Shown here: piece after piece, positions 15,001-26,041 of the stretch
Layout of the letters: every line of letters starts with the position of its first letter
Position numbering within the stretch: position 1 is the stretch's first letter
DNA from: CAWCGU01 sp963795195
GTDB taxonomy: Bacteria; Actinomycetota; Thermoleophilia; Solirubrobacterales; 70-9
Assembly: GCA_963795195.1 (NCBI GenBank)
Contig: CAWCGU010000006.1
Location: 2,914,001 to 2,978,000 of the forward strand
DNA: 64,000 nt
Direction: 5' to 3'
Notes under the pieces: generated by a model
Database searches by the model: none
What the model was told of the DNA's origin: nothing
Seen by the model: the letters and a program-made list of their open reading frames with translations, nothing else
Program-made: the position numbers and the translations under genes

Positions 15001-18000
15001 CCTTCGACAACGGCCCGAACCCGGCCAGCGGGGGCGCCTTCCAGTTCGACGTCTCGCACAACTTCGCCGCTACCGACGTCAAGGTCCTCAGCGCCCGCGG
15101 CCCGCCGAACGACTTGGGTAACGACCTCACCTTCAACGGTGGCATCTCGAACATCATCGGTTCGACCACCATCGGCAACGACCGTGGCGACGTCCTCTTC
15201 ACGGACGACTACAACTTCACAAGCAACCAGCTGCACCTCGACTCCGGCCGCGGCTCAGTGGGGACGCTCGCCCGCCCGCTGAACGCCGTGATGGTCCAGA
15301 GCGATTACGTGGGCGGCACCCGTCCGATTCGCCTCGACGGCACCGTCTATGACGACGTCTTCCTGACGCTCACCAATGTCCGCCGCGGCCCGTCGCTCCT
15401 CGGCAGCGTGATCCTCCCGCTGATCGGCCCGCTCAACGCCGGCGGCCGCATCGACATCGTCGTCCTCGACAGCATTGAGGGCAACGGCACGATCAGCGTC
15501 CCGACCCTGCGGGTCGATGTCTACTCGCCGACGAACTGCCCGACCAGCGGCCTGTATCCGCCGTTCACCGGTGGCAGCCCCTGCGGCGGCGGCGGCGCGA
15601 CGCAGGTCCCGACCACCAACCACTTCCGTCCCGACGACCCGGGTGGAGCCGTCGTCGACACGACCGTGCTGACCGCCTTCGGTTCCGGCGCCTCGACGAT
15701 CAACACGGACATCCGCTTCACCAACTTCGCCACTACCGGCGGCTTCAACGAGATCCTCGACGCCAGCGATGCAGGACTCACCAAGGCCGGGCTGCGGGCG
15801 GGCGGCGACATCGACGTCCGCCACACCGGCGGCTCGACCGTGAACATGGTCCTCGACCTCGCGATCAACGTGACCAACACCAGGGCCGATACGTCGGGCC
15901 TCAGCCGCGTCTACCTCGACACCAATGGGTTCATCCGCGCCTTCGCCACTACCCAGACTCTGGTCGTCGGCGTGATCGAGTCGCACAACCGCTTCGTTGA
16001 GCTCACCAGCATCGACGCCGCCTACGAGATCTTCCATCCGGACTTCGCCTCGACTGTCAAGGCGGCGGAGTACATCCACGAACTGTCCGAAGGCGATGTC
16101 CACGTCGGCCCCGCAGCCACGGGCACCGCCACGTCGCAGCGGATCGACATCGACGCCAACGGCGGCATCGTGGTCGATCCCGGCGCGCATCTGAAGGCCC
16201 TCACCGTGATCGACCTCGTCGCCGGCATGGACGGCACCGGTTCGATCCTCGTCAACGACGCATGGCTCGAGGCCGGCACGGACATCCTCTTCGACGCCGC
16301 CAACAACATCACGGTCCAGAACACCGCGGACCTCGACGCCGGCGATGACATCGAGTTCGACGCCGGTACGGGCACCGCCAGCTCCGGGTCGATCGTGATC
16401 GAGAATCAGTCCACGCTTGATGCCGGCAACTCGATCGACTTCGATGCGGCCAACAACATCACGGTTCGCAACGATTCGACGCTCACCGCAGGTGACTACA
16501 TCCGGTTCGCGGCCGGCACCGGCACCGCGAACAGTGGCTCGATCGTGATCGAGAACATGTCCGCGCTGAAGGCCGGCATCTCGATCTACTTCGACGCCTC
16601 CAACGACATCACTATCCGCAACACGTCCACGCTCCTGGCGACGCAGGGGATCAAGCTCGACGCCGGTACCGCCAACGTGTTCGGGTCGATCACGATCGAG
16701 TCTTTCTCGACCCTTACCGCCAACGGAATCCTCAGCCCCGACCCGGATCCCGACCCGTTCCCGGATCCGGATCCGGCTCCCGACCCGGCTGACCTCGACG
16801 GCATCTTCGCCACCGCCTACACGAACGTCGTGATCCAGACGAACGCTGTCGTCACCGCGGTGCGGGACATCACCTTCACCGCGATCAAGGGCGACGTGCT
16901 GATCGGCAACGCCTTCTCGGTCGCGACGATCAGCTCGACCGCCGGCGAGATCACCTTCCGGGCCGGCCGCGACATCCAGACCTGGCCGGACGCGACGATC
17001 ACGGCGAACAAGGGCCGGATCCTCTTCTACGGCGACTTCCTCAACGAGGCCGACGACCTCAGCGGGGACCCCCTGCGTGGCTCGATCATCTACTTCGACG
17101 AGTCGATCTTCCAGGCCCCGCTGATCCTCGTCTTCGGCAACGAGAACGAGGACACGATCACCTTCGACGAGACCCGCCTGCGCGGCCGCACCCGCGCGCA
17201 CGGCTCGAATACGCCGACGCCGGTGTCGTCGATCGGCAACGACTTCTACGCGCCCGGCAGCGACGGCAACGACACGTTCGTCGTCATCAAGCTGCCGACG
17301 ATGGTGGGGATCGCCAACGGCGTCACGCTGACGCTCGACGGCCAGACCGGAAGCAACACCTTCGACATCTACACGGCCGGCAGCCAGAGCACGACGGATT
17401 ACAACTACGTCATCAACGTGCTCGGCACCGGCGCGCCGGACACGGGCGTGCAGACCCTCAACATCTACGGCGCGGACAACAGCGCCCAGAACGGCATCGA
17501 CCCGCTGACCGGCCTGCCCTACCCGACGGACGACATCTTCCTGCTGCGCAGCGCGACCGAGATCCTGTTCGAGTCCGGCGCCCGCCCGTCCATCTACAAG
17601 GGCACCGGCAACAACCGCACCAACTGCGTGCCCGTCGTCGCCATGCCGTGTCCGTCGGCTGATCCGTACTCCGCCGGCGCAGCGTTCGTCGGCGTCCTGC
17701 ACACCGACATCCTCGGCGCGGCGCCCGATCCCGCCGGCGGCAACGTCTCAACCGGTTCCTTCGCGGTCGAGCGGATCAACTACGACAGCTCGACCAGCAG
17801 GCTGAACGTCTACGGCCAGGGCGGCAACAACCACTTCGCCGTCGACGACAACAGCGCGATCACGACGCTCGACGGCGGAACCGGCGACAACCACTTCCAG
17901 ATCGGCCAGATCTACGGCCTGCGGCGCACCGCCGACGTCACCCAGGGCAACCTGGCCGCAGAGAACGTGTTCGACGTCGCCACCGTCGCGACCACGCGAG

Positions 18001-21000
18001 GCTGGGTCAGCCGCGGCACGAGCAGGCCGCTCGTCGCTCACGGCGGCCACAACAACTTCTTCACCGTCTACTCGAACCACTCGCCGGTTTCGCTGCTCGG
18101 CGGGACGGGCGACAACCTGTTCACGGTCGTCGGCTTCGCTCTCGCCGAGACCGACGCCATCACCGGTGACCTGATCCTGCCGGACGGCTGCACCGAGATC
18201 GAGGCGCCCGTCTGCCTGCCGCTGCCGCAGTTGATCGCCGGCGCCTCGACGGCCGCCGACACCGAGGTGCGTACCGGCGGAGGCAACAACCAGGTCGTCT
18301 ACAACCTCAACGCGCCGCTCTCGGTCGACGGCGGCGACGGCTTCAACAAGCTCGTCATCCGCGGTACCGAGTTCGCCGATCACGTGGTCGTCACCGAGAA
18401 GCAGGTCTTCGGGATCGGCGTCTCGGTCACCTACCGCAACATCCAGGTCCTCGAGATCGACATGCTCGAGGGCGACGACATCGTCGATGTCGTCTCGAGC
18501 CCCTACGGAATGGTCATTCGCGTCATCGGCGGCTCCGGCTCCGACCAGTTCAACATCGGCGGCGCCGTCAACGGTCCGGTTCAGTCGCTCGACATCTCCG
18601 GCACCAGTTCCGTGATCAACCACGTCCTCTTCTCCGACGATCAGGATTGGGCTGCTGTCGTGGCCAGGGGCATCAGGCTCAGCGTTGCGCAGGCTTCGCA
18701 GGGTGCCGTGGTGATCACCGAGTCCCCGACCGGAAGCGTCGTCCGCCAGACCACGTCCGGCCCGATCGGCACGACGGCCAGCTACACGGTGCGCCTGGCC
18801 CAGGCGCCGACGAGCACCGTCTACGTGACCGTCTCGGCCCAGCAGGCGACATCCGTGCTCGGGGCGCTGGGCGGCGACTCGGTGGCCATCACCAACGCCT
18901 CATCCCCGAACTCGGGCACGAACATCACCAACTCCGACTACTACGTCGCCCGCTACATCAACGGCGTGCTCACCTACGAGCCGCAGCGCTCGATCGTGCT
19001 GGTCTTCACCACCACGAACTGGATGATCGATCAGACGGTGACGGTCGGCGCGCTCAACGACGGCGTCCCGACGAAGGAGCGGATCTACCGGGTCGGTCAC
19101 TCCGTCCTCAGCGCCGACGAGTTCTACAACAACGCCACGGTCCGCAATGTCGAGGTCACCAAGCGCGCCTTCGGCCAGAACGAGCTCTACATCACCGAGC
19201 TCGCCGACGACCTGATCACCGAGGACCGCCGCTCGCTGGTGCTGGCCGGTGACGCGATCACACGGATCGCCGACCACTACACGGCCGTCCTCGGTGCGCT
19301 GCCGACGGGCAACGTCAGCTTCCGGATCACGCTGAGCAATCTGCGCGCGGGGCTGACCAGCGCCGACTCTCGCTTCGTCGAGGTGCAGGCGGCGACGCCG
19401 ACCCAGGCCGGCATCTACCTGCTGAACTTCACGCCCGCCGATTGGGACATCCCGATCCTGCTCGAGGTCTCGGCGGTCGTCCAGTTCGCGCCGCTCGACC
19501 CGATCGACAGCGTCATCACCCACACCGTCGAGCCCACCTCGGCGCCCGCGTACCTGACGGCCAAGCCGGCCAGGATGGTCGTCCGCGTCATCGACAACAA
19601 CCTGCCCAACGTGATCGTCACCGAGCCCGACAACATGGTCGTGACGAAGTGCGGCATCACGCTCGGCCTGACCGACTGCACGATCCCGGGACCGGGTTCC
19701 AGCTACACGGTCCGGCTGTCGATGTCGCCCGAAACCGGCAAGATCGTCAAGCAGGCGTTCGTGGGCGACGGCCAGACGAACATCACCGCCGGCGGCCGGG
19801 TTGTGTACGAGCAGATCGGCATGCCGTTGCGCGGCTACTACAACGGCGAGCGTCATCTACGACGCGACTGCGGGCACGCTGACGCGCGCCGACGGCTCGA
19901 GCTGGCTCGACGACGGCTTCCTCGAGGGCCAGCTGTTCAAGATCACCGGCTTCGCCACCCTGCTCAAGATCCAGGCTCTGTCCGGCACCGACCCGACCAA
20001 GGTCGACGTGCTCAAGATCGTCGCGCACCCGACCAACGTGCTGCCGTTCTCCGGCACCGGCACGCTCGACGATGGAGCTGATCCAGTGGGCCGCCACGGT
20101 CACCTTCGACGAGTCCAACTGGTGGATCCCGGTCGAGATCCCGGTGCTCGCCGATCCGTACTGGGTCCTGCCTCCCGGCGCGCTTCCGACTGATCAACTT
20201 CCCGCTGCAGCCGCACTATCTGGTCGACATCCGCGGCCCGCTGTTCGTGGTCGGCGGCACGACGCCGGGCAGTCGCTCCTTCGAGCCGGCCGTGATGCTC
20301 CCGAACGAGACGAACGGGCCGCTGTTCGGAATCCGCGTGCAGCCGCCCACGAGCCTCGAGATCGACGTCCTCAACATCTTCACCGACGGTTCCCAGGGGA
20401 ATGCAAGCGGCGTCATGACCTCCAGCAACCTGACCGGCTTCGGCATGGGCGGCGACCTCCACTTCGACCACACCGCCTTCGGCGAGCCCAACTTCTTCCC
20501 CGGTGGCATCACCTGGGCGAGCCCTGCAGCCGCACCCGGTGACCGGCAACCCGAGCTTCCACACCGGCCTCTCGACGGTGGAGGTCGTCAACCTGATGCT
20601 CGGTCAGGGCAACGACAACCTGCGCGTCGAGGGCACACTGGTACCGGGTCCGGACTCGGATGTCTTCGGCAACCCGGGCAACTCCATCGTCGCACCACGG
20701 CGGACTCACCGTCGTCCACGGCGGTGGCGCCGGCGCGCCTGCAGATCGACAACGCGAAGCTTCGACATCACGGCGAACACGATCACCCGCCTCGACGGCA
20801 TCGCCTGGGCCGACTACCACTTCAAGGTCGGCCAGGAACTGATCCTGAACGGCACCGCCGATCGGCCGCATCGCCGCGCTCAGCGGACCCACGATCACGA
20901 TCGAGGGCCCAGCTCTGACCCCGGCGCTCAACGTGCGACGGTGACCTCGGCGTGTTCCAGTCGCTGATCTCGAACCGCTCGCTCTACTCCTTCGCCACCA

Positions 21001-24000
21001 ACACGATCACCCGTAAGGACGGCTACGCCTGGTCCGAGTTCGGATTTGCGCAGGGCCAGCAGATCGCCGTCGACGGCGTCGTCGTCGGCACGGTCGCATC
21101 GGTCCTCGGCGCGGTGATGACGCTGAGCGGAGTCGGCTTCCCGGTCACCGAGAAGGTCGCAACCGTCGCTGTCTTCGACCCGACCAGGGAGCAGATCGGC
21201 GTGGGCGGGAACCTCATCACCGTTACCGGTGGTGCCGGAGCCGGCCCGGCCGGAGGCAGCATCCCGACGAAGACCGGCACCTACACCGTCAGCGGCAACG
21301 TCCTGCGGACCGTCGACGAGAGCTACTGGCACGACGCCGGCTTCTACTACGGCCAGATCGTCCAGATCGGCATCGACGCGCTGTGGACCGTTGCCTCGGT
21401 CAACGGCCGCGACCTGACGCTCTCCGGGCCCGCGCTGCCCGACGGGCTGCTGACCGCCACGCTGAAGGCCTTCGCGCCCTCGCCGCTCGTGGTGCTCGGC
21501 GGCACAACGCAGGACGGCCTCTGGTACAGCGGCCATCCGTCCGCGCAGATGCAGCGCAGCCTCGGCACCAAGCCCTTCCCGAACCAGCTCGGCAACGGCT
21601 TCCCGATCTTCGTCGTCCCGGTTGCCGCTCCGTTCCGCTTCCACGGCAACAACGTGCTCGACGCGAGTGCGCTGTACGCGAGTGCGCCGGCCGCCGAGGT
21701 CCCGGCGTTCGGCCTGACGATGTACGGCGGCGGCGGCGATGACCTGCTGATTGGCAGTCGCGCCCGCGACTTCCTCTTCGGCGGCGGCGGCGTCGACGGC
21801 GACATCATCCAGGGCCAGAATGCCCTCAACGGCGATCTCGTCGATTACGACTCCGGCGTCAACGTCCACATCATCACGCGGGCGCTCTCGTTCCCGACCT
21901 GGAACCAGAGCGTCCACCCGGATGCCGACCTGCTGACCGAGCAGCGCAGCCGGATCCGCCAGGTCTTCGACGTGCCGTGGCAGCTCGCGGCGCTGATCAA
22001 CGGCAGCACCGACTACACGCCGCCGACGGCCCCCGGCGTCACCGCCCGCCCGGGCACGACCCCGCCGACGACTCCGTACGTGACGCTTGATCCGCGCAAC
22101 CGCAGCTCGCAGACGCCGACCACCTGGGTCACGAACCTCAACCGCCCGAACTTCATCGTCACGCCAGGCCTGCAGACGGCGCTGCCTTACTACGCCAACG
22201 GCCAGCTCGGCCTCAACGCGAAGATCTGGCTCAACGGCGACCAGTACACGCAGGAGCCGCTCGAGGACGGCACCTACATCCTCACCGCGACGCTCACCGA
22301 CTACTGGGGCATGACGTCGGCGATGGCGATCGCTCCGAAGCTGGTCGTCGTCGACAGCACCGCTCCGGACTCCCTCTGCGGCGACGTGGCTGTCGATGTT
22401 CCACTGCTGCGACCTGCTCGAGCTCTCCTGTGTCGCCAGCGTGATCCAGCTGCAGGACCTGCTCACGCTGACCGCACCGCCTTCCCACACGTCGCCGGAC
22501 GGCGGCTCGCTCGGCGGCCTCGTCACCGCGATCGCCCAGATCACGGTGCCCGGCGGCCTCGGTACAACCGGTCTGCCGTGGGATGACGAACTCGGCCTCT
22601 GGCTCGATCCGCTTGCGACACTGCTGCAGAACGGCAGTGCGCCGATCATCGGACCGGTCCAGCACGAGATCACCGCGATCGGCCTCGATCCCGTGGCCGC
22701 AGGCCGTCAACCTGCTCACCTACCTGCTCGAGCCGATCGACCAGCTCTGGCTCTCCGCAGACGCTCCGCAACGACATGGTCGACTTCTACGAGGCCAACC
22801 TCCCAGGTCCGCTCACCGACCTCGGCTTCGTCTTCGAGCTCGTCACCATTCCGCCGCCTCCGAGCCTCGGCGCCCTCGACCTCAACGAGCTCGAGCTGAT
22901 CGTCGACGAGCTGCCGCTGGCCGAAATGATCCCGGGCATCCTCGACGAAAGCGATCTCAGCTTCCTCGACTTCATCGGTGATCTCGGACTGCTGGTCTCC
23001 GAGCCTCTGACCGCGGCGCCGCCGGCCCTTTCGATCCCGGGCATCTTCGACTTCCCCGGTAGCTCGCTCGACAATCTCCTCACTGCGCTCGACGGCGGAT
23101 TGCTCCCGCTCACGTTCCTGACCGACCAGCTGTCGGCGCTCGACCCAACCCTCGATCCGATCGAGCTGGCGATCAACAACCTCTACGCCCTCGCTGGGCT
23201 GCCGCCGCTGACAGCGCTGACTGGTCTTGCAGGTTCGGTGTGGGCAACGGTGCTGGCTCCGCTGACTGCCTTCCGGGATATGGCAAGGACGCTGCTCAGA
23301 GCCAGCTGGATCAGCTGGTGAGTCAGTTCGGGATCGTCTTCGACCCGGCCGAGGCCGCGCTGATGGACCTGGCCACCCAGGTTGGCGCCGCGCTCGTGCC
23401 GATTGTCGCCGACCTCGCCGGCGCACTCGCGCCGCTGCTCGAGGACACCCTCGAGGCGCTGGCACCGGTGATCGCGCGGACTCTCGGAGCAAATCCTCAG
23501 CCTCCCCTTCAGCCCGATCGACCCGATCTCGCTGCAACTGAGCGGGGCCCTCAACGATCTCCTCGTCTACTCCGGCAACCTGCTGGGCCTGACGCTGATC
23601 ACGGACCCGCTCGCCGGCCCCGATCCAGCCCCGCTGATCCCGCTCGCCCCGATCGTTACGCCGCTGACAGGCGCGATCACGACAACATCGACGGCGCTGG
23701 AGACTGTGGCCGCGACGACGGCGACGACGTCGCAGACCCTGACCGAGGCTGTGGGCGCCGTGACGCTGCCGGTCGGCGAGATCGCTGCGACCACGATCGA
23801 CACTGTGGTGGCGATCGTGCCCACGGTGACCGATCCTGTGGTGACTGCAGTGACCACCGCGACAGCGCCGGTGACGGCGGTCGTAGACACCGTGACCACG
23901 ACGGTGACGACGACCGTGGATACCGCGACAGCCCCGATCGCCACGGTCGTGCCCACCGTGACGGATCCGGTCGTCACGGCTGTGACGACCGTGATCGACC

Positions 24001-24320
24001 CCGTGACGACCGCTGCAACGGCCGTTACGGCGCCGGTGACGACGGCCGTGACGACCGTGACTGCACCGGTGACGACGGCTGTGACGACGGTTGTGACCGC
24101 AGTCGAACCAGTCGTCACCGCTGTGACGACCGCGACGGCGCCAATGAACACGACCCTGCAGACCACAGTCACCACCGTGGCCACGACCACGACCACCGCG
24201 ACCGCGCCGGTCACCACCGCCGTGACGACCGCGACGGCGCCGGTGACGACCGCGGTGACGACCGTGACCCAGCCGGTCACGACAACCCTTCAGACGGTGC
24301 TGAAGCTCAAGCTGTTCTAA
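1..24320 (+). CDS. Giant repetitive surface/adhesin-like protein (5'-truncated by window)
   Basis: Coding sequence is continuous from base 3, already in frame, to a TAA at 24318-24320. That is over 8,000 codons, with the N-terminus outside the window. Order of regions: Ala/Gly/Val-rich beta-strand repeats (1-11500), a beta-rich block with two copies of a 223-residue unit (12049-13345), further beta-helix-like repeats to 17000, Asn/Gly/Asp-rich strands, two Calx-beta-like domains (18697-19830), an RTX-like GGGGDD patch (21715-21830), Leu-rich segments (22400-23500) and a Thr/Val/Pro stalk (23690-24300). I see no LPXTG motif or C-terminal membrane helix; it ends LKLKLF. The reading frame changes near 3740, 7470, 7745, 8905, 9930, 19845, 20068, 20185, 20520, 20690, 20750, 20865, 22385, 22700, 22765, 23285 and 23490. 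The repeat pattern resumes each time, so I treat it as one gene with sequencing indels. Architecture resembles giant adhesins and beta-strand-repeat proteins; ligand unknown. Confidence 0.8.
1003..3512 (+). repeat. Tandem ~1.25 kb repeat units inside the giant gene
   Basis: Two consecutive units, with a third beginning, are visible from recurring landmarks. The block starting with Ala-rich sequence and a VNVE or INIE strand occurs at about 1003, 2229 and 3513. The landmark ADAT(Q/D)VG(A/G)G(L/V)GAAT occurs at about 1130 and 2355. A tyrosine-containing YAR(A/L)PTY occurs at about 1650 and 2910. Period is 1.23-1.28 kb (about 410-430 residues). Copies have diverged at most third positions and many residues, so the duplication is old and should not have collapsed in assembly. 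Confidence 0.8.
12049..13345 (+). repeat. Two copies of a ~669 bp (223-residue) domain in the giant gene
   Basis: HGLNQNQAVTY at about 12090 recurs as HGLAQNAPVTY at about 12759. Each copy continues through a GDRVVFCPSGSGCG or GDKVIYCPTGSGCT strand, a YVLRPVD or KVLRPVD strand, TYWVNVVDFDSFQLM or TYYVNVVDFNSFQLM, and a paired-cysteine stretch. This is the main cysteine-containing part of an otherwise cysteine-poor protein, so disulfides are plausible. A partial third relative (11800-11930) precedes them. Confidence 0.8.
16266..16730 (+). repeat. Short beta-strand repeats (~150 bp period)
   Basis: Units alternate an Asp/Ala strand such as AGDDIEFDAGTGTASSG with SIVIENQST or NITVRNDST. About three full cycles follow one another, giving a regular solenoid-like spacing of about 50 residues. 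An Asp-Pro-rich linker (16735-16790) follows directly and looks like a hinge between this solenoid and the downstream part. Confidence 0.7.
18697..19830 (+). other. Two Calx-beta-like domains in the giant protein
   Basis: Two stretches show the pattern (V/I)(V/I)(I/V)TE(S/P) followed about 25-35 residues later by SYTVRL and alternating Val/Thr strands: one from about 18697 (VVITES, then ASYTVRLAQAP) and one from about 19607 (NVIVTEP, then SSYTVRLSMSP). This is the usual signature of Calx-beta modules, which bind calcium in exchangers and recur in large bacterial surface proteins. I did not identify individual calcium ligands. Confidence 0.6.
21715..21830 (+). other. RTX/hemolysin-type nonapeptide-like calcium-binding patch
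   Basis: The stretch YGGGGDDLLIGSRARDF is followed by LFGGGGVDGDIIQGQNA. This matches two to three loose copies of the GGxGxDxLx nonapeptide that forms calcium-binding parallel beta-rolls. Only a short patch is present, so it may act as a folding nucleus rather than a full RTX secretion domain. Confidence 0.6.
23690..24300 (+). repeat. Thr/Val/Pro low-complexity stalk at the giant protein's C-terminus
   Basis: About 200 residues consist almost only of T, V, A and P in a loose 11-12-residue rhythm, typified by TAPVTTAVTTV. The DNA repeats gtgacgacc/gcgacggcg words but is not an exact tandem array. Such Thr/Pro stretches usually form extended, often glycosylated stalks. The opposite strand is also open here, but its translation (VTVVTAVVTGAV-like) is only the mirror of the repeat. 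Confidence 0.75.
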
Positions 24321-24324
24321 CCGA

Positions 24325-24585
24325 CTAGGCGCCCGCGGCGCCGGCCGAGTCGAGCTGCTCGACCAGCTCGTCGAGGTTGAGCTCGCGCAGCGCGCCCGAG
24401 ACCTCGTCGAGCTCTGAGCGGGCGAACTCGATCAGCGCCTTGGCCTCGCGGCAGAGCTCGAGCGTCTCACGCAGCTCGGCCTGGCCGGAGTCGAGCCGGG
24501 TGATGATCTCCTCAAGGCGGCCTACCGCGACCTCGTAGGTGGGCTCTGACACGGCCTGAGGGGTGGGTGTCTGTTCTTCGCTCAT
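24325..24585 (-). CDS. xseB: Exodeoxyribonuclease VII small subunit
   Basis: An 86-residue acidic helical protein of typical XseB length. The family core is visible: YEVAVGRLEEIITRLDSGQ, then ELRETLELCREAKALI and an amphipathic helix to the C-terminus. XseB subunits wrap the extended helices of XseA to form exonuclease VII, which degrades single-stranded DNA to oligonucleotides in the cytoplasm. The ATG at 24585 lies 3 bases after the xseA stop, so the two are cotranscribed in the order xseA-xseB. Its stop is 4 bases from the stop of the convergent giant gene. Confidence 0.93.
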   Translation of the reverse strand: MSEEQTPTPQAVSEPTYEVAVGRLEEIITRLDSGQAELRETLELCREAKALIEFARSELDEVSGALRELNLDELVEQLDSAGAAGA

Positions 24586-24588
24586 TGT

Positions 24589-26031
24589 CTAGGTGGGCTC
24601 TGTCCCTTTGGGGTCAGACCTCTCGGAGGGCTCGCTTCCGTCTTCAGTTTCCTCGATTCGCGCTCCAACTGAATCGTCGGCGAAACGAACGCGAACCTGA
24701 CCGGCATCGCGGGCGCCCGAGGCGCTGCTGATCGGACCGTCCTCGAGGTCGGTGACGAGCGCGTAGCCGCGCTCGAGCGTGCGCTGAGGCTCGTGGGCCC
24801 GGACCGCGGCGGAGATTCCGGCCAGCTTGCGTTCGCGGCCGGCCAGCTCGATCGAGCTGGCGGCGCCCTTGCGGGCGATCACCTTCGCGAAGACCGCCGC
24901 CTCGCCTGAGCGCTCCGTGACCTTGCGGTTGGTGGCGGCGCGCACTTCCCGCAGCAGCTGATGCAGGCGGCCGCGTTCGGCTTGCAGGTGGCGTGCCGGC
25001 ACGCCGGCCAGCTGTCCGAGGTGGCGGGCCGAGGCGCGAATCTGCAGCGCCGGCGCGCGGCGGACGCTCGCCGCCATCGCGTCCAGGCGGGTGGCGGCCG
25101 CGTCGACGTCGATCCCGACGGCCACTTCGGCGGCGTGGGTGGGGGTGGAGCAGGCGACGGCGGCGACGTCGTCGATCAGCGTGCGGTCGGACTCGTGGCC
25201 GACGGCGCTGATCACCGGCACCGGCAGCAGCGCCACGGTTCGGCAGAGGGTCTCGTCGCAGAACGCCCAGAGGTCGGCGAGGCTGCCGCCGCCACGCGAG
25301 ACGACGATCGCGTCGACGCCGCCGAGCGCGGCCAGATCCTGCAGCGCCCGCCCGATCTGCGGCGCCGCGCGCCGGTCCTGGACGGGCGGGTGGGACCAGA
25401 TCACGGTGCCGCGCCAGCCGCGCCGCTCGAAGCCGGCGCGCAGGTCGGCGGCCGCGGCGCTGTCGCGGCCCGTGATCACGCCGATCGTCCTCGGCGGCAG
25501 CCTGCGCGGCAGCGCCCGCTGCGGCTCGAAGAGGCCTTCGGCGTGCAGCCGGCGGCGCAGCAGCGCCAGCCGCGCCATCAGGTCGCCTTCACCGGCCAGG
25601 CGGATGTGCGAGGCGCGGAACGCGAACGAGGGCGAAGCCTGCGAGCTGCCCGGGTAGTAGTCGAGTCCGCCGCCGACGACGACCTCGACGCCGTCGCGCA
25701 GCGCCCCCTCGGGCAGGCCGAGCCGCTCGAGCTCGTTGTTCCAGATCGAGCAGCGCAGCGCACCGTCGGCATCGCGCAGCTCGAAGTAGGCCTGGGTGCG
25801 GCTGACCGAGAAGTTCGTCACCTCGCCGATCACGAGCACCCGCGGCCGCTGCCGCAGGAAGTCACGCAGCTCGTTCGCGTAACGGCCGACCGGGAACGGG
25901 CCCGGAAGCTCGGGGTCGTTTGAAGCCGGCGGCGCCGCGGCTTCGCCGATCCCAGGCAGCGAGTCTGTGAACTGCTCGTCGATACGCCAAAGGTAGTGCG
26001 GATTTGTATTTGCCGCGGATGGGTAACGCAC
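24589..26031 (-). CDS. xseA: Exodeoxyribonuclease VII large subunit
   Basis: 480 codons in one frame. Residues 45-150 form the OB-fold nucleic-acid-binding domain (FPVGRYANELRDFL, then VLVIGEVTNFSVSRTQAYF). The catalytic domain follows with IGVITGRDSAAAADL, VDAIVVSRGGGSLADLWAF and VPVISAVGHESDRTLIDDV, including the conserved GGGS and GHE-D segments, then a long helical region. It degrades ssDNA together with XseB. The longest reading starts with GTG at 26031, which leaves only 10 bases to the divergent lpqY start. The first ~45 residues are not family-like, so the true start may be downstream. The last residues (RSDPKGTEPT) come from a palindromic repeat that overlaps the gene end. Confidence 0.93.
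   Translation of the reverse strand: MRYPSAANTNPHYLWRIDEQFTDSLPGIGEAAAPPASNDPELPGPFPVGRYANELRDFLRQRPRVLVIGEVTNFSVSRTQAYFELRDADGALRCSIWNNELERLGLPEGALRDGVEVVVGGGLDYYPGSSQASPSFAFRASHIRLAGEGDLMARLALLRRRLHAEGLFEPQRALPRRLPPRTIGVITGRDSAAAADLRAGFERRGWRGTVIWSHPPVQDRRAAPQIGRALQDLAALGGVDAIVVSRGGGSLADLWAFCDETLCRTVALLPVPVISAVGHESDRTLIDDVAAVACSTPTHAAEVAVGIDVDAAATRLDAMAASVRRAPALQIRASARHLGQLAGVPARHLQAERGRLHQLLREVRAATNRKVTERSGEAAVFAKVIARKGAASSIELAGRERKLAGISAAVRAHEPQRTLERGYALVTDLEDGPISSASGARDAGQVRVRFADDSVGARIEETEDGSEPSERSDPKGTEPT
24595..24626. repeat. Palindromic dispersed repeat, copy 1 (in the xseA 3' end)
   Basis: The stretch GGGCTCTGTCCCTTTGGGG followed by TCAGACC is nearly identical to the reverse complement of the copy at 61641-61670. 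It shares the GGGGTCAGACCCC core with the copies at 49834 and 59252. It lies within the xseA coding end and is translated on the minus strand as SDPKGTEPT. Confidence 0.75.
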
Positions 26032-26041
26032 GCGTGGGCGA

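Noticed and set aside
16735..16790. Asp-Pro direct repeats suggesting a minisatellite or CRISPR-like array
   Set aside because: About 55 bases of gacccgga words without spacers; simply a DP-rich linker in the protein.
23567..24280. Long minus-strand reading frame opposite the end of the giant gene
   Set aside because: It is the mirror of the Thr/Val/Pro repeat (VTVVTAVVTGAV-like) and has no start signal; the plus-strand frame is continuous with the giant protein.
24961..25923. 320-codon plus-strand frame opposite xseA
   Set aside because: Antisense shadow of the well-conserved xseA catalytic domain.
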